Source: UBA12191 sp964422295
GTDB lineage: Bacteria; Planctomycetota; UBA8108; UBA1146
Direction of reading: 5' to 3'
Assembly (NCBI GenBank): GCA_964422295.1
Contig: CAYRAM010000011.1
Location: forward strand, 1-64,000
DNA: 64,000 nucleotides
In this document: positions 1 to 9,601 of the stretch, in pieces
How positions within the stretch are numbered: the stretch's first letter is position 1
Layout: every line of letters begins with the position of its first letter
The notes under the pieces: model-generated
Databases searched by the model: none
Told to the model about the DNA's origin: nothing
What the model saw: the letters and a program-made list of their open reading frames with translations, nothing else
Position numbers and translations under genes: made by a program

Positions 1-2860
1 GGTAGCCGCGGTTCCCCTGGGTCAATTTGACGGCACGGGAGGGGGGTAGACTGGAGACGCCATCGCGGAAGACCTGGACCTGTTGGCGGCGACTCCCGGT
101 CAGCTCGACCGTGCGATTGCGCGCAAGGATTCGCGCCCGCTCCGAGAGGATTCGGTAAGGCCCTCCACGCAGGTCGACGGCCCCCCAAGCGAGGGCTTCA
201 TGGGCGCGGATCGTCGGGTCTTCGGCATCTTCTCGCAGCACCAGCAACAGTTCGTCGGAGCGCAGATCTACCTTTCCCGGAGCGTCACGGCGGTCTCCTT
301 CGAGGTGGATCACGGCACTGAGAACCGAGGAGAGGAGCGCCTCCAGCCTCTCAGGGGCGTTCTTCTTCGGGTCTGTCGTTCTCACCAAAACCACTTCCCG
401 GGCAACGATTTCATCCTTGGGCTCGGTTCCCCTGTGGAAGGTCTGAAGGCCCTGGCCGTCCTCTGAGGTGAGGCTCAGGCGCTGCTGAGCGATATCCCAA
501 TGGAACACTTCGCCGCGGAACTCCAGGGCATTCTGGGGCTGTGACAAGGTGATTCCCCCGGTGCCGCGCACCGATCGAAGGGTGGGAGGGTCGTGGTCGA
601 AATCGACCTCCGCTTCGATATTTCGGGCATCCAGAGTCCACGACATCGGCTCCCCGGAGAGTTCTCCTCGCTGCCCCGGTTTGCTTGCCAGGTAGATCTT
701 CGTCTGCGCCTCTCCGGTCAGGGTCACCCGCGACTCGTCGCGATCGATGGTGATGGCACTGGCCTCGATGGAGCCCGGTGATTTTTCGGCGGAGGAGACC
801 TCGACCCGTTGTCTGCCCGGACCCTGGAAGCGGAACTGGTTGCCGCCGACATCCCACAAAAATTCATCGCCTTCGGCGCGCAGGTTGTCGTGTTCAATTT
901 TGACGGGACGATCGGTCACCCCGAAGGCGTGGGCGGATGCGATTTCGCCCCAGCGGGGGGGGGCATCGGCACTTTCCGCAGCCCCGACTTCATCTTCCAA
1001 TCGGTGAAATTGAACGACCACTTCGGTGCAATCGAGAGCCAGTTCGCGATCAACCGAATCGGGCCCATCTGCTCTCAGAAGCCCTTCAACGGCACCTTTT
1101 CCACGGGCCTGGCCGTCACGGGATGAGAGCTCTAGAACCTCGGCAATCAATCGGATTCGATCTCCCATGGTGATCTGCTGTCTGCCTGATCCGGTCAATT
1201 CGAGGAGTCCTTCTTGCCCTCGCCACTGGAGTATTTCGGCTCTCACGGTGAGCGGCTCATCGCCATCAATCTGCATGGTGATGGGCTCTATCTCACCGGT
1301 TGCATGGAGGCTTTCCAGACGCTGCTGGGAATCCCAGGTGAGTGCGAGTTGGCTGGCATGAACCTCGCCCCGTGATCCGGGACCGAACCAATCGTTCGCA
1401 TCTTCCGTTGGGCCTTGCGGCCACTCGACCATCGAAGCGCGGACATCACCGAGGAAGGTGAGCCGCGGTGAGTTGTCGATGAATGCCACCGTGTCTGCAG
1501 AGATGCGATTCTCACCCTCGGAAAATGTGGCGCGGCTGCGTTCCCCGGAAACGACCTCCAGTTGGCGACGCTGGGCGTTCCAAACCAGCGCTTCACCGCG
1601 GATCGAGGCACCCCCTTCCCGCTGCTCATGGACGACCACCGGCTGCCCCGGTTGACCGATGGCGCGCAGTGTTTCGAGGCTGCCGTCGCTAAAATCAAAA
1701 GTGGCTGTTTTGGCCTCTACTGCCCATTCATGGCCGCCTTCCGGACCCAAGGGCTCCGAGGATCCGGTCGCGGGGCCATTCAGGGAGCCGCGGATTCCAC
1801 CTTCGAGAACGCAGCTGGAAGCTCCCGTCAGCACCCTTGCCCGAGCTGCCGAAAAGCGACCCGCGGGGTGAATGATGACCACGTCATCGGTGAGTTCAAC
1901 GTGGTCTGCACCGTCCTTCCATTGCAGATGATTTCCTTCGATGCGGGTGTGCTCATCGATAAAAACAGTGATGGGATTTTCTCGCGCCTGCGATCGAATG
2001 CTGAGTAACCGACGACTGACAGGATCAAGTTCCATGTCGAGATAATCGGTGGCGATGTGACGCGGGGGGACCTCCACTTGCGGATCGAAGGGGGAAGCTG
2101 CGCTGACTTCAAAGATCTTCACACCGCCGTCGAAGCGTGCCCCTCGCCCTTCCCGTCCGAGGACCATCGGTCCCTGGCAGAGGATGCGTACTTGATCATC
2201 GGTGCCCTCCCCGGGCTCTTCGATGAAGGGCCCGCTGCCGTCTGCAGTGAGCCCCATCAAGATCGGTGGAGAGAGGGTGAGTTGCTCCAGTCCGGAGCTT
2301 GATCCGACATTTCCGCGGAACCCGGTGTTTCCCCGTAACTCCAGTTCTGGCCATATCATACGAACGCGGGATTGGCCCTCCAAGAGAACGTCTTCACCAT
2401 CTGTCCAGGAGATTTCGATATCGCTGGTTTCCAGCCTCGGCGACCCTCCGGCGCCGACGGCAAACAGCTCTCCTTCGACGCGGGCGTTCTCCGAGTTCTG
2501 ATCGGTGACGACCTTGTCCGCTTCGAGGATGATGTTTTCCTGTGCCTCTTGTTCTGCTCCGAGGTAGAGAGGCAACTCGATGACCGCATCGATCAACGTC
2601 GTTTGCCGGACCAGATTTTCGGCGGACAAAACGACCCCCGAAGAGTTGTCCATGTAGCCCTTGAGCAAAAATCTCAACCGGCCCCGGATCAGATCGTAAG
2701 AGCGGTAAGACATCCGATTCTTCTCGACCGGATTGAGATCGATCTCTTCCGCTTCCGAATCACTGCGTTCACTTCCCGATCCGGTGAACTGGCCGGTCAG
2801 GATCAGAAAGGCGACGAGACCGACGGAAAAGATGCCGATGAAGAAGGAGAGCCGCTTCAT
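1..2860 (-). CDS. LptC/LptA-like LPS-transport protein, runs off left edge
   Basis: The frame is open without a stop from an ATG at 2858-2860 to the window edge: at least 953 residues, C-terminus not seen. The ATG overlaps the kdsC stop in an ATGA (2857-2860), so translation is probably coupled. Residues about 5-23 form one hydrophobic segment (FFIGIFSVGLVAFLILTG), a single membrane anchor as in LptC. The rest is soluble, acidic and strand-rich, with repeated units resembling OstA/LptA jelly-roll repeats (for example SAITIDRDESRVTLTGEA and RARVLTGASSCVLEGG). Family knowledge: kdsC-lptC-lptA is the classic LPS-export gene order. I infer a periplasmic bridge protein combining an LptC-type anchor with many LptA-type repeats. 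It is far longer than E. coli LptC (about 190 aa) or LptA (about 185 aa). The exact family is moderately certain; the open frame is certain. Confidence 0.72.
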   Translation of the reverse strand, partial: MKRLSFFIGIFSVGLVAFLILTGQFTGSGSERSDSEAEEIDLNPVEKNRMSYRSYDLIRGRLRFLLKGYMDNSSGVVLSAENLVRQTTLIDAVIELPLYLGAEQEAQENIILEADKVVTDQNSENARVEGELFAVGAGGSPRLETSDIEISWTDGEDVLLEGQSRVRMIWPELELRGNTGFRGNVGSSSGLEQLTLSPPILMGLTADGSGPFIEEPGEGTDDQVRILCQGPMVLGREGRGARFDGGVKIFEVSAASPFDPQVEVPPRHIATDYLDMELDPVSRRLLSIRSQARENPITVFIDEHTRIEGNHLQWKDGADHVELTDDVVIIHPAGRFSAARARVLTGASSCVLEGGIRGSLNGPATGSSEPLGPEGGHEWAVEAKTATFDFSDGSLETLRAIGQPGQPVVVHEQREGGASIRGEALVWNAQRRQLEVVSGERSRATFSEGENRISADTVAFIDNSPRLTFLGDVRASMVEWPQGPTEDANDWFGPGSRGEVHASQLALTWDSQQRLESLHATGEIEPITMQIDGDEPLTVRAEILQWRGQEGLLELTGSGRQQITMGDRIRLIAEVLELSSRDGQARGKGAVEGLLRADGPDSVDRELALDCTEVVVQFHRLEDEVGAAESADAPPRWGEIASAHAFGVTDRPVKIEHDNLRAEGDEFLWDVGGNQFRFQGPGRQRVEVSSAEKSPGSIEASAITIDRDESRVTLTGEAQTKIYLASKPGQRGELSGEPMSWTLDARNIEAEVDFDHDPPTLRSVRGTGGITLSQPQNALEFRGEVFHWDIAQQRLSLTSEDGQGLQTFHRGTEPKDEIVAREVVLVRTTDPKKNAPERLEALLSSVLSAVIHLEGDRRDAPGKVDLRSDELLLVLREDAEDPTIRAHEALAWGAVDLRGGPYRILSERARILARNRTVELTGSRRQQVQVFRDGVSSLPPSRAVKLTQGNRGY

Positions 2861-3366
2861 GCCGGGTTCTCCGGCAGGGACAGGATCCAGTCACAAACTT
2901 GCCTGACGGCCCCAAAGCCGCCCTTTTGAGGGGTGACGGCATCCGCGGCCTCACGCACTTCCGCCAGCGCATCGGCGGGTGCCAACGAGAAACCGGCGAC
3001 TTCAAATGCAGGCAGATCGATCAGGTCATCGCCGATGTAGATCGCCTCTGCGCCATCGATATCCAACTCCTTGAGGATTGCTTGCAAGCACTTTGCCTTG
3101 TCGTGGATTCCGGTGTACACGGCGGTGACGCCCAACTCCCGGGCGCGCAGATCGGTGCTGCCGCTGGCCCTGCCCGAGATCCAGACGACGGCGATGCCAC
3201 TGTCGAGGAGGCGCCGGATGCCGGCTCCATCGGGGATGAAAAACTCCTTCGACTCACTGCCGTCGGAGTGGATCGTCACCCGGTTGTCGGTGAGGACACC
3301 ATCGACGTCGAGGGCGAGAAGCCGGGGTCGGGAAGCAGGAAAGGGATCTGGTCTTGCGTTCATCAT
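2857..3366 (-). CDS. kdsC: 3-deoxy-D-manno-octulosonate 8-phosphate phosphatase (KdsC)
   Basis: HAD-superfamily phosphatase that removes phosphate from Kdo-8-phosphate, a cytoplasmic step of Kdo synthesis for lipid A core. Motif I is DVDGVLTDNRV near residue 12, with the two aspartates of the DxD pair. The SGRASG stretch fits motif II, and GDDLIDLP near residue 110 is the late acidic Mg-binding motif. At 169 aa it matches cap-less KdsC (about 170-190 aa). The frame is open upstream to 3570, but that would overlap the divergent scpA gene. Tandem ATGs at 3364-3366 and 3361-3363 place the start directly before the conserved domain. The stop overlaps the start of the LptC/LptA-like gene, linking Kdo synthesis to LPS export as in many Gram-negatives. 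Confidence 0.9.
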   Translation of the reverse strand: MMNARPDPFPASRPRLLALDVDGVLTDNRVTIHSDGSESKEFFIPDGAGIRRLLDSGIAVVWISGRASGSTDLRARELGVTAVYTGIHDKAKCLQAILKELDIDGAEAIYIGDDLIDLPAFEVAGFSLAPADALAEVREAADAVTPQKGGFGAVRQVCDWILSLPENPA

Positions 3367-3522
3367 GACACCAGTCTGGCCTGCGATCCCCGATGGGCAA
3401 GTCAGAATTCTCGCCTTCCTGCACCCTTCGGCCCTGCTTCTGATATCCTGCAGGGAGCCACCGTGGCCACGGGTGAGTGAATCTCGGAATTCATCTCCGG
3501 GGGTGGCGATAGAAGAGGACCG

Positions 3523-4398
3523 ATGAAAGCAGAGAGCATGAACCCGAAAGAGCTCGACGAAGGCGCCCAAGGCTCCTCTGGCGCAACTCCAGGGGATTCT
3601 GCCGATTCGGGCCAGCCTGCTGCGGTCGATCCCTCTTCAGCACCCTGGGAGGATGGGTTCTGCGCCCACCTGGAAGAGTACTCGGGGCCCCTGGAATTGC
3701 TGCTCTACCTGATTCACAAAAATGAAATCGATATTCTCGACATTCCCATCGCAGAGGTTCTCGGGCAGTTTCTTCAGCATGTCACCGAAGCACGGCAGCA
3801 GGGCCAATTGAACCTGAGGACCACCGGGGACTATCTGGTCATGTCGGCTCGCCTGATCGAAATCAAATCGCGGATGTTGTCGCCGCAACTCCTCGAAGAA
3901 GAGGACGAACTCCTCGAGGAGGAGTTGGAGGACCCGCGCAAAAATTTGGTCGAGCAGTTGTTGGAATACCGCGATTTCAAGGAACGGGCGCTGCTTCTCC
4001 AGGAGGCTCACCGGCGCCGTTCCCTCGGCTACGAGCGCGTTCAGGATGGCATGCCGCCTCCGCCTCCGGGGAGCCTCGACCTGTCGGAGGCATCCGCCCT
4101 CGACCTGTCGGCAGCGTTTCAAAGGGTGCTCGATCTGCTGCGAGAGCGATCCGCCTTCAGCGTCATCCAGGGGGAGGAAATTCCGGTCGAACAATCGATG
4201 GGAGAGATTCTCGCCGTCTTGCGTGCACGGCCGAATCAAGCGCTTCCATTCGAAGAGCTGTTCCCCGCCGAGCGCGGGATGGCGGGGACCATCAGCACCT
4301 TCCTTGCACTGCTGGAATTGGCTCGTCTGCACCAAATCAATCTGGTTCAGGTCAACAGTGCAGACCCGCTGATGGTGCACCTTCGGTCGGAGGAGTAG
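3523..4398 (+). CDS. scpA: Segregation and condensation protein A (ScpA)
   Basis: Kleisin subunit of the SMC-ScpAB condensin; it bridges SMC heads with ScpB in the cytoplasm. After a low-complexity head of about 45 residues comes the diagnostic ScpA N-domain: EEYSGPLELLLYLIHKNEID, then IPIAEVLGQFL and TGDYLVMSARLIEIKSRML. An acidic stretch (about 126-140, rich in LLEEE) precedes the central helices, and a winged-helix-like C-terminus ends with FLALLELARLHQINLVQ. 291 aa is a little longer than usual (about 250) because of the head. GAGG lies about 6 bases before the ATG. It is followed after 4 bp by fmt, so it is first in a scpA-fmt-rsmB operon divergent from kdsC. Confidence 0.93.
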   Translation: MKAESMNPKELDEGAQGSSGATPGDSADSGQPAAVDPSSAPWEDGFCAHLEEYSGPLELLLYLIHKNEIDILDIPIAEVLGQFLQHVTEARQQGQLNLRTTGDYLVMSARLIEIKSRMLSPQLLEEEDELLEEELEDPRKNLVEQLLEYRDFKERALLLQEAHRRRSLGYERVQDGMPPPPPGSLDLSEASALDLSAAFQRVLDLLRERSAFSVIQGEEIPVEQSMGEILAVLRARPNQALPFEELFPAERGMAGTISTFLALLELARLHQINLVQVNSADPLMVHLRSEE

Positions 4399-4402
4399 GA
4401 AG

Positions 4403-5392
4403 ATGCGGGGCCTCTTTCTCGGTTCGGGACCCTTTGGCATCCCTGCACTGCGCAAGCTGAAGCAGGTTTGGTCCGATCTCGTCGTCGGCACAGTCCCCGA
4501 TGCACCCCAGGGTCGCCAACGAAAGTTGGCCCCTTGTCCCCTCAAGGAGGCGGCCCTCGATGCCGGTTTGCCCATCTTTGAAACCGATCGCCTGAAGGGG
4601 AAAGCGGGTCGGGAGTTTCTGCAATCCACCGCCGCAGAGCTGGTCATCACCGCGGACATTCGCCTGATCCTCGGGCGCTCTTTTCTGGAGGGTGTGCCCC
4701 TCGGGTGCTTCAATTTGCACGGCTCCATCCTGCCCCGTTGGCGCGGAGCCGCACCGATCGTGCGGGCGATCCTTGCCGGCGATGAAGAGATCGGAGTCTC
4801 CCTCTATCGGATGGTACCCACCCTCGATGCGGGACCCGTGGTCGCCATCCACCGATGGGCACCTCCTGCAGAGATCACCGCACAACAGGCGGAGGAGCAC
4901 CTCAGCGAAAGGGCTGCCGACCTGCTCCTCGAAAACCTGGCGGCACTGCAATCGGGCCAGCCCCCTCTGGAAGCCCAAGATGATCACCTGGCAACCTTCG
5001 CGCCCAAGGTTGAGAAGTCGGAGGGTTGGATTCGATGGGGTGAATCAGCGGAGCACATCGACCGACAGATTCGCGCCTTGCAGCCGTGGCCTCGCACCCG
5101 CAGTTGGTGGCAATCGGCTGCCGCAGAGGGCGGTGAGCCCGAGATGCTGATCATCCATCAGGCGACTCCGGTGGACACTCCACCCGCCTCCAACCTTGCG
5201 GGCACGGTGGTGAAGGTTTCTGAAGAGGGTATCGTGGTGGACTGTGGGCGCGGTTCGATCCGCATTGAGACTCTCCAGCGTGCAGGCAAAAACCCTCTGC
5301 AGGCGGTAGAATTTCTTCGCGGTGTGCAGATCCAGGTGGGGGACAGATTTCTCGATCAGTCACCGCAGACGAAGGGTGAGGGTGGACGATGA
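4403..5392 (+). CDS. fmt: Methionyl-tRNA formyltransferase
   Basis: Transfers a formyl group from 10-formyl-THF to initiator Met-tRNA. The N-terminal Rossmann domain begins MRGLFLGSGPFGIPALRKL. The catalytic region is at about residues 104-120 (FNLHGSILPRWRGAAPI), with the Asn and His of the NLHxS motif, and the catalytic Asp is in LDAGP near residue 141. The C-terminal OB-like domain follows (about 205-320), starting with FAPKVEKSEGWIRW. 329 aa is a normal length. It starts 4 bp after scpA, and its TGA overlaps the rsmB ATG (5389-5392), so the genes are coupled. The fmt-rsmB order is common in bacteria. Confidence 0.95.
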   Translation: MRGLFLGSGPFGIPALRKLKQVWSDLVVGTVPDAPQGRQRKLAPCPLKEAALDAGLPIFETDRLKGKAGREFLQSTAAELVITADIRLILGRSFLEGVPLGCFNLHGSILPRWRGAAPIVRAILAGDEEIGVSLYRMVPTLDAGPVVAIHRWAPPAEITAQQAEEHLSERAADLLLENLAALQSGQPPLEAQDDHLATFAPKVEKSEGWIRWGESAEHIDRQIRALQPWPRTRSWWQSAAAEGGEPEMLIIHQATPVDTPPASNLAGTVVKVSEEGIVVDCGRGSIRIETLQRAGKNPLQAVEFLRGVQIQVGDRFLDQSPQTKGEGGR

Positions 5393-6975
5393 ATGGCCAA
5401 GGAAGTGACACGGGCCAACGGTCTGCCAACAACTCCGATCGGCGAAAGCCTTCTCCTCAGGAGGATGAGGCGCAGGAGGTCGAGGAGATCCTTGAGCCGC
5501 CTTATTCCGCTCCGCTGCTCCAGGGAAGCGGCCACCCAAATCGGCCCGGGGCAGGCGAAGCCTTCAGTGCCCGTGCGGCAGCGATCCACCTGCTGACCCT
5601 GTGGGAGCAATCCTCTGCAGCGCCGATGGAATCGCTGCTCAGGGAGTACCTGAATCACACCGTGCTCGCCGATTCTGATCGCCGTTTCCTCGTCGAGTTG
5701 TGCTACGGCAGTGTGCGCATGCGGGGGACCATTCGCTATCTGGCAGACCACTTCATGGACCGGGCCTTCACCGAAGCGGAGCGCACCGTACGCTCCGCCA
5801 TCGCTATAGGTCTCTACCAGAGGGCCTACCTGAATACCCCAGCCCACGCAGCGGTTTCCGCCACCGTCGATGGCTGGCGTGAGGTCGCCCGCTTCCTTCC
5901 TGAAGTGGTGGGGGATCCCCCTGAGAGACGCAATCCAAAAGCAGAGAGCGGTTACATCAACGCGGTTTTGCGGAGCGCCTGCGACGGCATGGAGAACGTC
6001 GATGAAGACCTCGGAGATCCGGGGGATGCGGTTCGCACCAAGGATGGCTGGTTGCGGGTCAGGGATCTGCGACTCCCCTCCGGAAATAAGGGGCGCATCT
6101 TGCGGCGGAGCGTCCAGTACAGCCATCCGCCGGAATTGCTGCGTCGCTGGCTTGAGCGCTACCCGGAGGAGCAGGTCATCGGGATGTTGCAGCGCAACAA
6201 TGAGACACCGCCACTCTTTATTGCTCTCAGGTCTCCCAGAGATCCGGAGCACCAGATCCGCATGATGGCCAGCAGTGAGCAGGAGGCGCGCGTCGCCCGG
6301 GGTGCGCCGCGAACCGTGGAAGTTCTCAGCGGTGGACGCATCGAGCACATCCCCGGATTTGCCCAAGGGGATTTCTGGGTCCAGGATTTGACCGCCAGGC
6401 GTCTCGCTCTGCGGATGCCGAAGGGGGAGGAGCTGCATCTGCTCGATCTGTGCAGTGCCCCGGGTGGCAAATTGGCGACCCTGCTGGATCGGGGCGGTAT
6501 CCGCAAAGTTCTCGCTTGTGATGTCTCCCAGGAAAAACTGCAGTTGGTGCAGGAGAACCTGCAACGCCTCGGACTGTTGTCCTTGAAACAGACCGAGTTT
6601 CAGGAGGTCCCCCGAGATCCGACCCATCTGCGATTCGATGACACCTTTGACCAAGTCCTGGTCGATGCTCCCTGCTCCAACAGTGGAGTTCTGAATCGAC
6701 GCCAGGATGCGCGCTGGCGCTTCCGTCCCGATGAGATCTCCGAGCTGGAACAATTGCAGGCCGGATTGTTGCGCACGGCATTCCGGCATCTGCGCCGGGG
6801 GGGCCATCTTTTGTATTCGACCTGCTCGGTGGAGCCGCAGGAGAATCAGGATGTGATTCGCAGGGTTCTGGAGCAGAACACGGAACTGCGCCTCCTCGAA
6901 GAGTTCGAAGTCCTTCCCGGAGATCTCGGCGGAGACGGGGGCTATGCCGCACTGATGCAGCGGGTGGAGCGCTGA
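5389..6975 (+). CDS. rsmB: 16S rRNA m5C967 methyltransferase (RsmB)
   Basis: SAM-dependent rRNA cytosine-5 methyltransferase. Residues about 60-200 form a NusB-like RNA-binding domain (LLREYLNHTVLADSDRRFLV, LAIGLYQRAYL-type helices). The Rossmann methyltransferase fold follows, with SAM motif I DLCSAPGGKLATLLD at about 352, motif IV VDAPCSNSGVLNRR near 425 carrying the release cysteine, and STCSVEPQEN near 478 carrying the catalytic cysteine. 528 aa is longer than E. coli RsmB (429) because of an acidic, Pro-rich head of about 55 residues and an insertion between the NusB and catalytic parts. Start overlaps the fmt stop by 4 bp. Confidence 0.94.
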   Translation: MNGQGSDTGQRSANNSDRRKPSPQEDEAQEVEEILEPPYSAPLLQGSGHPNRPGAGEAFSARAAAIHLLTLWEQSSAAPMESLLREYLNHTVLADSDRRFLVELCYGSVRMRGTIRYLADHFMDRAFTEAERTVRSAIAIGLYQRAYLNTPAHAAVSATVDGWREVARFLPEVVGDPPERRNPKAESGYINAVLRSACDGMENVDEDLGDPGDAVRTKDGWLRVRDLRLPSGNKGRILRRSVQYSHPPELLRRWLERYPEEQVIGMLQRNNETPPLFIALRSPRDPEHQIRMMASSEQEARVARGAPRTVEVLSGGRIEHIPGFAQGDFWVQDLTARRLALRMPKGEELHLLDLCSAPGGKLATLLDRGGIRKVLACDVSQEKLQLVQENLQRLGLLSLKQTEFQEVPRDPTHLRFDDTFDQVLVDAPCSNSGVLNRRQDARWRFRPDEISELEQLQAGLLRTAFRHLRRGGHLLYSTCSVEPQENQDVIRRVLEQNTELRLLEEFEVLPGDLGGDGGYAALMQRVER

Positions 6976-7094
6976 GGGCTGAGCCGCAGACCACGGTATG
7001 CACTCAGGACTGGCACTTCTGCCGACGCTGACGTCGCTCACTGACATCAATTTGTTTCCCAGGTTCCTGCCAGCGGTGCGGGTGTCTTGACCAG

Positions 7095-8045
7095 GTGCCG
7101 GATGTTGCGTCAGATGCTGTCATGGAATCATGGGAATCTGCCTCTCAATCAGGAGTCACTTCTGCACCTGTCACTGGCCGGAATTTGCGGACAGACGGGG
7201 GTGTGCTGCTCCTGGTTTTGCTGGCTCTGGTCCTCTGCGGAGCAACGGGCAGCCTGCTTTCCGCACAAGAACCGGACGGAAGCACGGACGCCATCGACCG
7301 CGCCATCGACCAGGAATTGCAGCGGGTCTCCCGTGAGGAGGGCCAGGTCAGATATCGGGGACAGTACCGCACCCTGGCTCCACTCGGGCACGAGTGCGCT
7401 CGCCGATTACTCGGACGATTGCTCGATGAAGGCAGAACTTTTGACCACAGACAGTCCTGTGCCAATGCGTTGATGGATGTGGCGGGGAAGGAATTGGTCA
7501 GCGAAGTCGAGCGCACCCTGCGAGAAGATCTGCTCCTCGAGGTCTGGGTCGAGAGAGAGTTGGTCCTGCTGTTGGCAAAGTTGGGGCAGAGGGAACGTGT
7601 GGATCAGTGGATGAAGGAGTTGCAGGCGGTCGCCGGGCAGGCCCCCAATACTGCCACCCTGCCGGCGATCCTCGACGCTCTCTCCCGTTTGGGGGATCTG
7701 CAATTTCGCAGCGGTCTGGTGCGTGAAGCTGCCGGCACCCACCGACAACGGATCGATCTGCTGGGGGATATTGCGGCCAGGGTGCGTCCGGAATTGGGCC
7801 TGGGACTCAAAGATGAACAGAAGGCGATTCACTACAACCTGGCCTGCTGTCACGCCCTCCTCGGTGAGCAGCAGCAGGCTCTGGAGGCTCTCGAAATCAG
7901 TCTCGGTGCATCCACGATTCGCCTGGAGATGGCGCAAGTCGATGGCGATTTGAAATCGCTGCGGGAGTTGCCGCAGTGGAATGAGTGGGTCAAGAAATAC
8001 ACGATCGAAGAAGAATCCGAGGATTCGGAAGGGGATCAGCGATGA
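7095..8045 (+). CDS. Membrane-anchored TPR-like protein of unknown function
   Basis: Function not recognised. GTG start at 7095; an ATG at 7122 is an alternative. A hydrophobic segment at about residues 36-56 (GGVLLLVLLALVLCGATG) followed by a small-residue site suggests an uncleaved anchor or a long signal peptide. The exported part is helical. Near residue 240 the stretch KAIHYNLACCHALLGEQQQA matches the last unit of tetratricopeptide arrays that is frequent in planctomycetes, and the preceding repeats are HEAT/TPR-like. The stop overlaps the ATG of the following sulfatase (ATGA, 8042-8045), so the two are co-translated and the TPR protein may act with the sulfatase in the periplasm. That role is inference from position only. 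Confidence 0.6.
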   Translation: MPDVASDAVMESWESASQSGVTSAPVTGRNLRTDGGVLLLVLLALVLCGATGSLLSAQEPDGSTDAIDRAIDQELQRVSREEGQVRYRGQYRTLAPLGHECARRLLGRLLDEGRTFDHRQSCANALMDVAGKELVSEVERTLREDLLLEVWVERELVLLLAKLGQRERVDQWMKELQAVAGQAPNTATLPAILDALSRLGDLQFRSGLVREAAGTHRQRIDLLGDIAARVRPELGLGLKDEQKAIHYNLACCHALLGEQQQALEALEISLGASTIRLEMAQVDGDLKSLRELPQWNEWVKKYTIEEESEDSEGDQR

Positions 8046-9580
8046 AACTTCTCGCCGGGATGGGATGGTGGATTTGCCTAGCTTTGATGGTCGGGGGCTG
8101 GAGTCATCCCGTCTTTGCCAAGGATGCCGAAGGGGTCGGGGATCCGCCTCCCAACATTCTCTTCTTCATCGTCGATGATCTTGGTTGGCAGGATACCGCC
8201 CTCTCCCTCCACAAAGAGAGTTCGCCCTATCAGAGCCATTACCGCACGCCGAATTTGTTACGCCTCGCCCGTGAGGGTTTGGTGTTTACCGACGCTTACG
8301 CATCGTCACCGGTGTGCACGCCGACACGGACCAGCATCATGACCGGGCTGTCACCTCAGGCGAATGGCATCACCTACTGGATCTTGCGCAAGGATCGGGA
8401 TACGGGGGGGCCTAGGGGGGGGACCACTCCTCCGAAGTGGCGAGTCAATGGTTTGCAGCCGGGGGATGTGACCCTGCCGGGGCTATTGAAGAAGAGCGGG
8501 TACCGGACGATTCACGTCGGCAAAGCCCATCTGGGGGCGCACGGCAGTGGTGGCGCAGACCCTCTTCAACTCGGCTTCGATGTCAACATCGCCGGCCACG
8601 CCGCCGGCGCACCATCCGATTTTCGAGGCACGAAAAACTTCGCCAAAGACCCCCAGAATCCGGGAGCAAAGGTGTGGGATGTTCCTGGTCTTGAGAAGTA
8701 CCACGGCAAGGATACGTTCCTGACCGAAGCCCTAGCTCTCGAAGCGGCAACAGCCATCCATCAGGCCCATCACGATGGAGAACGGTTCTTCCTCCACTTT
8801 TCGCCGTATGCGGTCCACGCGCCGATCATCGCCAATGATCGTCATTCAAAGAAGTACCTCCACCTGCCCCCGGTGGAGGCCGCCTATGCGACGATGATCG
8901 AATCGGTGGACGAGGCGTTGGGAGTATTGTTGAAGACTCTGGAGAAGTTGAAGCTTCTCGATGAGACGATCATCATCTTCACCAGTGACAACGGTGGATT
9001 GTCTGCACATACGCGGAAGAGACCGCATCACCAACACAACCATCCCCTCTCCAGCGGCAAGGGTTCAGCGCTGGAAGGGGGAACCAGGATTCCCTTGGTG
9101 ATTCGCTGGCCGGGGGTGATCGAAGGGGGCAGACGCAGTGCGACACCGGTGATCAGTCACGATCACTTTCCGACCTTGTTGACGATGGCGGGGACCGCCG
9201 CTCCCGCAGATCACATGGCCCGGGTAGAGGGGCGGGATCTGTCTCCCATCTTGCGTGGGGATCCGATGGACACATGGGCAGAGCGGGCCCTCTATTGGCA
9301 CATGCCCCACTTCTGGGGTCCGCGGGGGTTGGGAATCCAACCCTTCAGTTCGATCCGCAGGGGCCACTGGAAGATGATCTATTATCACCACCCCGAACCG
9401 AGGAGGGTTCTCTACAACCTGGAGAAGGATATCGGCGAGGAGATGGATCTCGCTTCAAGTGAAGAAGCAGTGCTCTATTACCTGTCGAGGGATTTGGCGG
9501 ACCATTTGCGACGTACCGGTGCAGCGCTGCCGAGCCGGAATGGAAAGATGATTCCGCTGCCGGATGCGCTCGACAACTGA
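8042..9580 (+). CDS. Secreted FGly-type sulfatase
   Basis: Arylsulfatase-superfamily hydrolase of sulfate esters, probably acting on sulfated polysaccharide. The N-terminal signal peptide spans about residues 1-26 and ends HPVFA. The metal-binding strand is NILFFIVDDLGWQD. The active-site signature is CTPTR in SSPVCTPTRTSIMTG: a Cys-type C-x-P-x-R site that must be oxidised to formylglycine. The His of GKAHLG and the late metal pair FTSDNGG are also present. 512 aa is typical. The start ATG overlaps the upstream TPR gene stop; the frame is open further upstream to 7985, but that reading is rejected because of the overlap and the signal peptide. No sulfatase-maturating enzyme is encoded in this window. 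Substrate cannot be told from sequence. Confidence 0.9.
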   Translation: MKLLAGMGWWICLALMVGGWSHPVFAKDAEGVGDPPPNILFFIVDDLGWQDTALSLHKESSPYQSHYRTPNLLRLAREGLVFTDAYASSPVCTPTRTSIMTGLSPQANGITYWILRKDRDTGGPRGGTTPPKWRVNGLQPGDVTLPGLLKKSGYRTIHVGKAHLGAHGSGGADPLQLGFDVNIAGHAAGAPSDFRGTKNFAKDPQNPGAKVWDVPGLEKYHGKDTFLTEALALEAATAIHQAHHDGERFFLHFSPYAVHAPIIANDRHSKKYLHLPPVEAAYATMIESVDEALGVLLKTLEKLKLLDETIIIFTSDNGGLSAHTRKRPHHQHNHPLSSGKGSALEGGTRIPLVIRWPGVIEGGRRSATPVISHDHFPTLLTMAGTAAPADHMARVEGRDLSPILRGDPMDTWAERALYWHMPHFWGPRGLGIQPFSSIRRGHWKMIYYHHPEPRRVLYNLEKDIGEEMDLASSEEAVLYYLSRDLADHLRRTGAALPSRNGKMIPLPDALDN

Positions 9581-9601
9581 GTGCGGAAAAGAGAGACGAT
9601 C

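Noticed and set aside
83..2929. Several plus-strand open frames across the first 3 kb
   Set aside because: They lie opposite one continuous minus-strand frame of 953 codons with protein-like composition and a proper start; the plus frames overlap each other and have no domains.
3637..4728. Minus-strand open frame of 363 codons opposite scpA and fmt
   Set aside because: Antisense to two well-recognised genes; no domain or signal.
5356..7050. Minus-strand open frame of 564 codons opposite rsmB
   Set aside because: Fully antisense to rsmB, which has complete catalytic motifs. High GC makes long antisense frames common.
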